From: Flavobacteriaceae bacterium
GTDB taxonomy: Bacteria > Bacteroidota > Bacteroidia > UKL13-3
Direction: 5' to 3'
Length of the DNA: 48,671 nt
Assembly: GCA_025363675.1 (NCBI GenBank)
Contig: JANYDJ010000187.1
Location: forward strand, 1 to 48,671
Made by a program: the position numbers and the translations under genes. The notes beneath the pieces are model-generated. The model was given only the letters and a program-made list of their open reading frames with translations, searched no databases and had not been told where the DNA came from. Each line of letters opens with the position of its first letter. Position 1 is the first letter of the stretch. Shown piece after piece: positions 1-7,827 of the stretch.

Positions 1-243
1 TACTTTTTGTGTAAAAAGTATTGCCCCCACGGCGAGTGGACGGCTTTAAAACAGATCATGTTGATCATAATTTTACGTAATAATATCAAAAAAAATACGG
101 TACCCAAAAAGGATGCGAGCTAAACGCCTATTCCTATAAAATAATATGGCAGACGAAATTGTTTATCCCTTATTTAAATACCTAATAAAATTAGATCAAA
201 TTCCTGACAAGTTTTCAAGTTTCAGATCGGAACTTTCTACCCT

Positions 244-367
244 GCCCTCGTAAGACTCCACCATGTGAGTATATTGTTCAAGTCTCCATACTTGAGGCAA
301 AGACTCGTAAGTATAGAGACTGACCGTATGGTACTCACAAGTTACGCTTCGCTAAACTTGCGAGGGC
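244..367. repeat. Structured intergenic element with nested inverted repeats
   Basis: Outer arms GCCCTCGTAAG (244-254) and CTTGCGAGGGC (357-367), one G-U/mismatch; middle arms TGTGAGTA / TACTCACA; inner arms AGTCTCCATACTT / AAGTATAGAGACT with one mismatch. No credible ORF. Confidence 0.6.
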
Positions 368-374
368 TACATGT

Positions 375-773
375 TTAGTTACCACTTTTATCTATTCTAG
401 CAAATAGATAAATATAAACTGCGAAAAGCCAATTCAAATCTAAAGCCAGAGTCATTGATGCTTTAGTGTCATCCAGGGCCGTTTTTTCATAACTGCCATT
501 TACCGCTCCAATATAATTAAACATTTTATCAAAATGGAAATATATTAGTATTAAAGTAAAAATGGCAAAGAGCAGTAAACTTAAAATAAGGAAGAAATAC
601 TTCGCATTTTCATACTTCCTTAAAACTCGAATTAAAAGGAATAAACCTAAAAGCGAATATCCTAAAATAATTGCCCATTCTCTCATTTCTGCATCCATAT
701 TACCTATATCATCAGCACTAAATCCATAAGAAATAAGAATGAAGAAAAAAGCAATTAAGATTTTAAAATACAT
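375..773 (-). CDS. Small multi-TM hypothetical membrane protein
   Basis: 132-aa ORF with several hydrophobic segments; no family recognised. Confidence 0.6.
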   Translation of the reverse strand: MYFKILIAFFFILISYGFSADDIGNMDAEMREWAIILGYSLLGLFLLIRVLRKYENAKYFFLILSLLLFAIFTLILIYFHFDKMFNYIGAVNGSYEKTALDDTKASMTLALDLNWLFAVYIYLFARIDKSGN

Positions 774-828
774 TTGGCAAATATAAATGCTGCTGTACTT
801 TTATTTGAGAATTTGTTAGAATCCTTTT

Positions 829-931
829 TGTCTGAATCACGGATTATTCGGATTACACAGATTGCACGGATATTTCTGAGATATAATAATCCGTGTTAAT
901 CCTTTAATCTGTGTAATCTGTGATTCAGACA
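829..931. repeat. Inverted repeat built of ~9-bp ATCYGTGTA-like units
   Basis: Termini TGTCTGAATCAC...GTGATTCAGACA; both arms decompose into 8-10 bp units such as ATCCGTGAT, ATCTGTGTA, ATCCGTGCA. Confidence 0.75.
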
Positions 932-935
932 CAAA

Positions 936-1742
936 TTACTTCTTCCCCTCTACCTCATTCTTATACTCCACAAACGCTTTGAAAATTACCATAGCGATGC
1001 TGTCTTGTCCAGAAATTGAGGTGAGGTATTTGCGTTCGATGGCGTTGCTGAGGTAGCCGGTTTCTACCAATACACTGGGCATAGCAGTTTTCCATAGTAC
1101 TAAAAATCCTGCCTGTTTCACACCACGGCTGTAGCGGTTGGTCTTTTTAAAATTTTTCTCTACATGTGCGGCCATGTCCAAACTTTGCATGAGGAACTGG
1201 TTTTGGTACAGGCTGAATATAATATGTCCCTCGGCACTGCTGGGGTCGAAACCATCGTAGTTGGCTTGGTAGTTATTTTCTAAAAGTATGGAAGCATTTT
1301 CTCGTTTGGCCACCATTAAGTTGCCCGCAGTTTTGTATAGGCCCATGGCGTAAGTCTCGGTTCCGTAAGCACTTGGGCTAGTGCTCGCATTTACGTGAAC
1401 AGATAAAAAGAAATCGGCATTATTTTTATTGGCAATTTCTGCACGCTCATGCAACGCAACAAAGGTGTCGACTTGTCTTATATAAATTACTTTGATGTTT
1501 TTAAAACTATCACTAATTAATTTGCCTAACTTATTGCTGATGGAAAGCGTAATGTCTTTTTCATTGGCCCCACCATACATACATCCATGGTCGTAACCCC
1601 CGTGCCCAGCATCTATTACCAAAGTTTTTATTTCGGTTCCAGACTTCCGTGCCGGCACTTTAAAGGCAGCCCAAGCACACCCAATAAAAAGAATAAGGGT
1701 AGCATGGGCAAGGTATTTGTATTTTTGCAACTTCATTTTCAT
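936..1742 (-). CDS. N-acetylmuramoyl-L-alanine amidase (Amidase_3)
   Basis: VIDAGHGGYDHGC, SVHVNAS and VLVETGYLSN motifs of Amidase_3; N-terminal hydrophobic segment. Confidence 0.92.
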   Translation of the reverse strand: MKMKLQKYKYLAHATLILFIGCAWAAFKVPARKSGTEIKTLVIDAGHGGYDHGCMYGGANEKDITLSISNKLGKLISDSFKNIKVIYIRQVDTFVALHERAEIANKNNADFFLSVHVNASTSPSAYGTETYAMGLYKTAGNLMVAKRENASILLENNYQANYDGFDPSSAEGHIIFSLYQNQFLMQSLDMAAHVEKNFKKTNRYSRGVKQAGFLVLWKTAMPSVLVETGYLSNAIERKYLTSISGQDSIAMVIFKAFVEYKNEVEGKK

Positions 1743-4490
1743 TTGGACAAGTTCAATTTATATACCACAATATTGCAAAAGGGTTTAAAATCTCGTTTAT
1801 TCATTCCCCGCAAAACTAAACCCAATAAAGGTTTTGGCCGGTTGGTGTTTTTCACCAAATACGCCTTACTGTGTATTAGCTGTATATTATTCTGTTCACT
1901 CAACAGCATGGGGCAAAGCAAAACAGACACGCTTAAGAAGTTTGATACCACCATCCACATCCACTCCATCAATGAAACCGATACGCAAGAAATATCGACC
2001 GATACGCTAACTATCGGCGATTCACTTTCTAAAAATGATACTATTGGATTGCGTGCCGGAAAGGATGGACTGAAATCGGATGTGAATTATACTTTTGACG
2101 ATTCCAGTTATTTTGATGTAGAGCATAAAGAATTTCATTTATGGGGCAAGGCACATGTCGATTTTGAAAAAATAAAACTGAATGCCGGTTATATAAAAAT
2201 AAATTTTGGGAATAATACCGTCAATGCCGAACCAAGTATAGATAGTTTGGGTAATCCCTATAACCTTCCTGTTTTTAATGATGGTGATCGAGATTATATA
2301 TGCCAGAAAATGAGTTATAATTTCCAAACCAAAAAAGGGAAAATATATGGATTAATTACTGCCGAAGGCGATGGACTGATACATGGTGGTCAGGTAAAAA
2401 AAGATTCGCTTGATAACTTATATGTAAAAAATGCAAAATATACTACGTGTACAGATACGCTGCACCCACACTTTTATATACTGGCCAAAGAATTGATGAT
2501 TATTCCCGGTAAGCAAATAGTGAGCGGTCCCGCACAGTTGGTGGTGGCCGATGTGCCCACACCTATCATTTTGCCTTTCGGTTTTTTTCCTATTAAAAAG
2601 GGACAGCGGCGTGGCATATTACCACCGAGTTTTGCCAACAGCAGGGCACAAGGTTATTACCTAAAAGGATTGGGATATTATATACCTATTAATGACTATG
2701 TGGATTTGGCAGTGAGGGCAGATATATATTTTAATGGAAGTTGGCAAGGTTATGTAGCCCAACAGTATAAAAAGAATTATAGTTTTGCAGGGAGTTATAC
2801 ATTGTCGTATGGCAATATAGTTTTTGGAGATAAGAAAGCAGATGATTTTACGCGTACCCGTAATTTTAATTTTGGTTGGCGGCACACCATCGATCCCAAA
2901 AAAATACCAGGTTATACCTTTAATTTGGATATCAATTTATCATCATCCAATTATTATCAAACTTCTACTTCATACAATTATAATGATATCACAAAAAATA
3001 TAATTCGATCATCGGTAAACCTAGGTAAGAGCGACCGTAAGAATAGATATAATACTACTATTGCCTTAAACCACGATCAAAATTTGCAAACGCACGATAT
3101 TAGTTTCACGCTGCCCGAGATAAATTTTACGTATAATAGTTTTGCCCCTTTTGCCAATAAAAACCGGATAGGGATTCCAAAATTTTATGAGAACATCCGC
3201 ATAGGATACACCCTTAATTTTAAGAACCAAATAAGAACCAAAGATACCATTCTTACCCAGCATCCGGATACTATTCCCTATTTACTAAAAAATGGTATGG
3301 TACATCGCATACCGCTCAATCTTCCCACTTTCAAAATATTCAAATATCTGAATGTAGCACCTACTGCCGACTATCAAGAATATTGGTATTATAAAACGGT
3401 AGAAAAAGCTTGGAATTCCATTAACCAAAAGCTGGATACCTTCTATAATAAAGGTTTTCAACGAGCTTATAGTTATGGTGGGCAGGTGCAATTAAGCACG
3501 GCAGTATATGGAATACTTAATATTAATAAGTTGGGTCTTGTGGCGGTGAGTCATGTAATTCGTCCCTCCATTTCGTTCGAATATCGTCCCGATTTTTCAG
3601 ATACTAAATATGGTTTTTATAAATATAACCGACGCGATTCCCTTACTTTTTATCCGCAGAAATATTCTATTTTCGAGCAAGGTATTTATGGCGGACCAGG
3701 GGCGGGCCAACAGGGCAATATGAGGTTTAGCATTGTTAATAATTTAGAAGCAAAATATAAACACAAAACTGATACAGGAATTGAAATAAGAAAAGCATCA
3801 TTGATTGATAATTTAACCATCGGAGCCTTTTATAATTTCTTGGCTGATTCATTTAAAATGTCAAACGTAAGTATAAGCGGTGCTACCCGATTATTTAAAC
3901 GTTTTGCCATTAATTTTGGAAGCACCATCGACCCCTATAAATATAATAGTACCCACCGCGTAAATGAATATGATATAGATGTGAAAAAACTTAAATTTGG
4001 ACAACTACTCAATGCAAGGTTTGCAGTATCAGCAAGCTTAACGGCCGATGATTTTAACCCGAAACCTAAAACCAAGTTAGGAGCAAAAAAAGATACCAGT
4101 GCCGAACAAAAGTATATAACAGCCAACCCCGATATTTTTGTGGATTATAATATACCTTGGTCTTTAAACTTATCATATACTTTTATATATACTCATTTTC
4201 CGTTGGCTATAGCTGAGCAGCAAACAAAAATACAACCCACCCTTATGTTGAGTGGCGATATAAAACTCACACCCAAATGGAAAATAGGATTTAGCACCGG
4301 TTACGATTTTTATTCGAAACAAATTACCTTCACCAATATCAATATATACCGCGACCTCCACTGCTGGGATATGGCCTTCGACTGGGTGCCAACCGGACAG
4401 TATAAACGTTATATGTTTACCCTCAAAGCCAAGTCAGCATTGTTACAGGATTTGAAACTGAATAAGCGGAGAGAATGGTTTGATAAGTAG
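1743..4490 (+). CDS. LptD/OstA-like outer membrane LPS assembly protein
   Basis: ORF 1587-4490. N-terminal OstA-like region (FDVEHKEFHLWGKAHVDFEKIKLNAGYIKINF) then a long beta-barrel with VADVPTPIILPFGFFPIKKGQRRGILPPSF. Start uncertain: TTG at 1743 or 1773 more plausible than the ORF start, which overlaps the divergent amidase. Confidence 0.82.
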   Translation: MDKFNLYTTILQKGLKSRLFIPRKTKPNKGFGRLVFFTKYALLCISCILFCSLNSMGQSKTDTLKKFDTTIHIHSINETDTQEISTDTLTIGDSLSKNDTIGLRAGKDGLKSDVNYTFDDSSYFDVEHKEFHLWGKAHVDFEKIKLNAGYIKINFGNNTVNAEPSIDSLGNPYNLPVFNDGDRDYICQKMSYNFQTKKGKIYGLITAEGDGLIHGGQVKKDSLDNLYVKNAKYTTCTDTLHPHFYILAKELMIIPGKQIVSGPAQLVVADVPTPIILPFGFFPIKKGQRRGILPPSFANSRAQGYYLKGLGYYIPINDYVDLAVRADIYFNGSWQGYVAQQYKKNYSFAGSYTLSYGNIVFGDKKADDFTRTRNFNFGWRHTIDPKKIPGYTFNLDINLSSSNYYQTSTSYNYNDITKNIIRSSVNLGKSDRKNRYNTTIALNHDQNLQTHDISFTLPEINFTYNSFAPFANKNRIGIPKFYENIRIGYTLNFKNQIRTKDTILTQHPDTIPYLLKNGMVHRIPLNLPTFKIFKYLNVAPTADYQEYWYYKTVEKAWNSINQKLDTFYNKGFQRAYSYGGQVQLSTAVYGILNINKLGLVAVSHVIRPSISFEYRPDFSDTKYGFYKYNRRDSLTFYPQKYSIFEQGIYGGPGAGQQGNMRFSIVNNLEAKYKHKTDTGIEIRKASLIDNLTIGAFYNFLADSFKMSNVSISGATRLFKRFAINFGSTIDPYKYNSTHRVNEYDIDVKKLKFGQLLNARFAVSASLTADDFNPKPKTKLGAKKDTSAEQKYITANPDIFVDYNIPWSLNLSYTFIYTHFPLAIAEQQTKIQPTLMLSGDIKLTPKWKIGFSTGYDFYSKQITFTNINIYRDLHCWDMAFDWVPTGQYKRYMFTLKAKSALLQDLKLNKRREWFDK

Positions 4491-4568
4491 GAGTAAGGAA
4501 AGGGGTAAGGGGTAAGGGCCATTCGGCGTCAGCTCCTTATCCCTTACTCCTTATCTCTTGCCCCTTTT
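4488..4568. repeat. Heptamer-arm/core palindromic element, copy A
   Basis: ggagtaa|ggaaagg|ggtaagg|ggtaagg|GCCATTCGGCGTCAGCTCC|ttatccc|ttactcc|ttatctc|ttgcccc; arms complementary; lies between convergent stop codons. Confidence 0.85.
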
Positions 4569-4894
4569 ACATCTACGAGATATTTTACTATAACCTTCAC
4601 TGATGAATCGGGAATGGGAGCACCAAAATTCTTCACCATTTTATCTACTATTTTCTGCCAAGTTTTTTCAGGGAAATTGGGTTGCATTTCTATATACTTT
4701 GTGGAGTGACAGGCCAAGCAATGGCGTTGAAAAGTTTTTTGTCCCACAGCAACAGGTAAATAAGGTTCGAGTGTCGATAATTCTTTTGCAGGCTCTTTAG
4801 TTTTGGGTGTTTCTATAATAGTTTTTTTATCTTCAGTACATGAAAATATATATAATATAAACAGGAGTATATATAATCGTTTTATATAATACAT
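4544..4894 (-). CDS. Small c-type cytochrome lipoprotein, likely SorB-like partner of the upstream oxidoreductase
   Basis: CLACH heme-binding motif (CxxCH), lipoprotein-like N-terminus (LYIFSCTEDKK). ATG overlaps the stop of the upstream sulfite-oxidase-like CDS (TAATG). Confidence 0.8.
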   Translation of the reverse strand: MYYIKRLYILLFILYIFSCTEDKKTIIETPKTKEPAKELSTLEPYLPVAVGQKTFQRHCLACHSTKYIEMQPNFPEKTWQKIVDKMVKNFGAPIPDSSVKVIVKYLVDVKGARDKE

Positions 4895-6084
4895 TATTCT
4901 ACAATTAAATTTAATGTTTCAATTTCATTTCGCATATAGCCACTTCGGTTCCACTGGTGTGGTGGCTGGGTTTCTCCCTTGCTATTGGTGGCTTTCACTT
5001 TAATTGTATATTTGCCAGCAGCGGTTGGTTTCCAACTATATTTCCACCTTCGCCAAGTATACTTTCCCAATTCAGGATTTAGTTTTGTTGCTTGCCAAGT
5101 TTTACCATTATCTACAGAAATTTCTACTTTTGTTATTCCATCACCACCATCAAAAGCCAGGCCTTCCAGTGCACAATTTTCATTTGCTTTTATTATAGTG
5201 TTTGGTTCTGGATTTACAAAAATAGAACGCACATCCATTTTACTAATTGGCACTACATCTTTGGCAAGCTTATCATGTTTTTCATCTCCGTTTGTTACAC
5301 CTTTTGGCACCAAATAAGCTTTCTTCATCCAGTACCCTTTAAAGGTATCATTATATACTTTTATCTCGTTGAGCATTCCTACCCAATAGGTTGCATACCA
5401 GCCTGGCACAACAAGTTTCAGCGGATAGCCATTCAACAAAGGCAAAGGCTTATCATTCATTTCATACGCAACCATTACTTCACCATCCATAGCATGGTCA
5501 ATTTTTAGCGACTTCACAAAATCAGGAACCGACTCGAGCGGGGGCTCATCCATGCCATTAAATGCTACTTCAAATGCACCATTTTTTACGCCAGCCAAGG
5601 CTAAAATATCTTTTAGTTTCACCCCTGTCCATTTTGCATTTCCCATGGCCCCATTTTTCCATTGTCCCCCCGGTACTTGTGGGCTGAAAAAGCTGCGGGC
5701 ATTGCCAGCACACGCTGCAAGAGCATTGATTGTATAGGGTTTAAATTTTGTTTTTAGGTCGGTTAATGATAATGATAGGGTTCTGTTTACGTGGCCGTTT
5801 ATAGTTAATCGGTATTCATTGCTATCTATTTTTGATGGCATATTGGCCAAGTGCCAGCGAACAAAAAATACATTATTGGGGGTATAGTCATATCTAAAAT
5901 ACCACAAGGGCGTTTCCAAATTTGCAGGCCGGTCGGTAAGTAAAATCATATCGTCTTTGCCTTCCGCTTTTACCATCAACTCTTTGTTTACCACTGTGGG
6001 TGCCGCGTTATCACTGCCTCCACCACTGTTACATGACAAGGCCAAAAATGTATATATGATATAATATAGTTTAAATTTACGCAT
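4894..6084 (-). CDS. Sulfite oxidase-family molybdopterin oxidoreductase (SorA/SoxC-like)
   Basis: Mo-ligand region ALAACAGNARSFFSPQVPGGQWKNGAMGNAKWTGVKLKDIL, NGYPLKLVVPGWYATYWVGMLNEI, and a C-terminal Mo-co dimerisation-like domain. Confidence 0.88.
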   Translation of the reverse strand: MRKFKLYYIIYTFLALSCNSGGGSDNAAPTVVNKELMVKAEGKDDMILLTDRPANLETPLWYFRYDYTPNNVFFVRWHLANMPSKIDSNEYRLTINGHVNRTLSLSLTDLKTKFKPYTINALAACAGNARSFFSPQVPGGQWKNGAMGNAKWTGVKLKDILALAGVKNGAFEVAFNGMDEPPLESVPDFVKSLKIDHAMDGEVMVAYEMNDKPLPLLNGYPLKLVVPGWYATYWVGMLNEIKVYNDTFKGYWMKKAYLVPKGVTNGDEKHDKLAKDVVPISKMDVRSIFVNPEPNTIIKANENCALEGLAFDGGDGITKVEISVDNGKTWQATKLNPELGKYTWRRWKYSWKPTAAGKYTIKVKATNSKGETQPPHQWNRSGYMRNEIETLNLIVE

Positions 6085-6243
6085 ATCTATCTTAAACGTG
6101 CTGCAATTAAGGGAACGTATATAATATATGCAAGCAATTTTTAATTTTCATAGTTGCTACGGTTACATTTTTCATTTTTTAGCGGCTCACAAAACTCATT
6201 AATATTGCTTAATATTGTCCCCTTATTAAAAATTTAATTTATT

Positions 6244-7083
6244 ATGAACTCACTAAAATACTATACAATTATTGCTCTTGTTTCATTTTTGGGTGCGTGC
6301 AAAAATGCACCAGATAAGAAGGAACCAGAAATGGAAATTACAAAATCGACAATCAAGGAAGAAAGTGTATCATATAATGCAGACACTACCACGCTCAATG
6401 GATTTGTAGTATATGATGAAGCTATAAAAACCAAACGTCCGGTAGTGCTTATTATACATGAATGGTGGGGCTTGAACGATTATGTAAAAAGCAGGGCAAG
6501 GCAATTGGCGGCCCTAGGTTATATAGCCATTGCGGTCGATTTGTATGGTAACAATAAAGTAGCGGATAATCCACAAGATGCAAGCGAGCTTGCCAAACCC
6601 ATTTATGCGAATCCATCGATGGCAAAAAAACGTTTTGATGCGGCCCTTGCAAAAATAAAAACATATAGTGTTGCAGATACAAACCAAATGGCAGCTATTG
6701 GTTATTGTTTTGGCGGTGCTATGGTATTGAACTTTGCCCGCTTGGGAGAAAAAAACTTGAAAGGTGTGGTATGTTTCCATGGCAATCTTGCGGGCGTGCC
6801 TATCAGTAAAAATATCCGTAATCAAAAAGTTTTGGTATGTAATGGTGGGGCCGATGAATATGTGAACGAAGAGGAAATTGCAAAATTTAAAATGCAGATG
6901 GATTCTATAAAAGCAGATTATACTTTCAAATCGTATCCCGATGCTACCCATGCCTTTACCAATCCGGCCTCCACAGAAGCAGGAGAAAAATTCCATATTA
7001 ATATAAAATATAATGCTGCCGCCGATAAAGCTTCGTGGGATGATATGAGAGCTTTTTTTGCAGAGATATTTAGAAAAGAGTAA
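6244..7083 (+). CDS. Dienelactone hydrolase family protein (secreted lipoprotein)
   Basis: IIHEWWGLNDYVKSRARQLAALGYIAIAVDLYG, IGYCFGGAM, and Asp/His motif near GADEYV/DATHAFTNP; lipoprotein signal LGACKN. Confidence 0.92.
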   Translation: MNSLKYYTIIALVSFLGACKNAPDKKEPEMEITKSTIKEESVSYNADTTTLNGFVVYDEAIKTKRPVVLIIHEWWGLNDYVKSRARQLAALGYIAIAVDLYGNNKVADNPQDASELAKPIYANPSMAKKRFDAALAKIKTYSVADTNQMAAIGYCFGGAMVLNFARLGEKNLKGVVCFHGNLAGVPISKNIRNQKVLVCNGGADEYVNEEEIAKFKMQMDSIKADYTFKSYPDATHAFTNPASTEAGEKFHINIKYNAAADKASWDDMRAFFAEIFRKE

Positions 7084-7085
7084 AT

Positions 7086-7206
7086 AGGAGGAATAAGGGA
7101 TAAGGAATAAGGACCATGCGGCGTAAGCTCCTTATTCCTTACTCCTTATCCCTCGAATAAACCATGCGGCGTCAGTTACCGCCAACCGCCTACTACCAAC
7201 CGCCCC
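7086..7206. repeat. Heptamer-arm/core palindromic element, composite copy B (two cores)
   Basis: Core 1 ACCATGCGGCGTAAGCTCC (7113-7131) with TAAGGRA / TTAYTCC arms; core 2 ACCATGCGGCGTCAG (7161-7175) followed by CAACCGC-type heptamers. Confidence 0.8.
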
Positions 7207-7231
7207 TCGCCAATAGAAAACAAATAACCGA

Positions 7232-7741
7232 ATGAAAAAATATCTCACCATTATCATACTTCTCATTTCACAATTTGCTTTTGCTCAAAAAAATGTGCAG
7301 GTTACTGACTCGTTTAAAATAGTTTCGGCAACCGATAGCCTTACTATAAATCTTGATATGATAAAGAAAATAGCGGCTCAAAAATTACCCGATTTACGGC
7401 TTACCAATCACCATGGAGAATTTAAAAAACTTCTCACAAATTTGCAGGGAATACCTATCAAAACTTTTCTTGAAAAAATAAAACCGGTTACCGAAAAACC
7501 AAAAGAACTGAGCGAATACTATTATATATTTCGTGTTGGCGACGACTATATAAATGTATATTCGTGGAACGAGATTTTTAATACCGCAGTAGGCGATTCT
7601 ATATATATAATAACAAGCTACGATGGATTTAACTTAGACACCATGCCCGATAAAATAATGATTGTATCCATGAGCGACAATACCACCGCACGCCGCATGC
7701 TTAAAGGGTTAAGAAGGATTGAAATTTGTAGGGTGAAGTAG
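7232..7741 (+). CDS. Hypothetical secreted protein
   Basis: 169-aa ORF with signal peptide MKKYLTIIILLISQFAFAQ; no family recognised. Confidence 0.7.
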   Translation: MKKYLTIIILLISQFAFAQKNVQVTDSFKIVSATDSLTINLDMIKKIAAQKLPDLRLTNHHGEFKKLLTNLQGIPIKTFLEKIKPVTEKPKELSEYYYIFRVGDDYINVYSWNEIFNTAVGDSIYIITSYDGFNLDTMPDKIMIVSMSDNTTARRMLKGLRRIEICRVK

Positions 7742-7827
7742 TGAGGAGTAAGGAGTAAGGAGTAAGTAGTAAGGAGTAAGGAGCTGACGCCGAATGGTCC
7801 TTACTCCTTATTCCTTGCTCCTATTTT
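7742..7827. repeat. Heptamer-arm/core palindromic element, copy C
   Basis: AAGGAGT repeats | GGAGCTGACGCCGAATGGT | TTACTCC TTATTCC TTGCTCC; fills the gap between two convergent stop codons. Confidence 0.85.

Noticed and set aside
1-20. TACTTTTTGTGTAAAAAGTA perfect 8-bp inverted repeat at the window edge
   Set aside because: Could be a terminator or IS end, but context is cut off by the window boundary; not enough to interpret.
1-240. Possible RNA gene in the ORF-free first 240 bp
   Set aside because: No recognisable tRNA/rRNA/known ncRNA landmarks; cannot be supported by eye.
4979-5508. Plus-strand ORFs (112, 64, 138 aa) opposite the sulfite-oxidase-like gene
   Set aside because: Antisense to a well-supported CDS, low-complexity His/Phe-rich composition typical of shadow ORFs.
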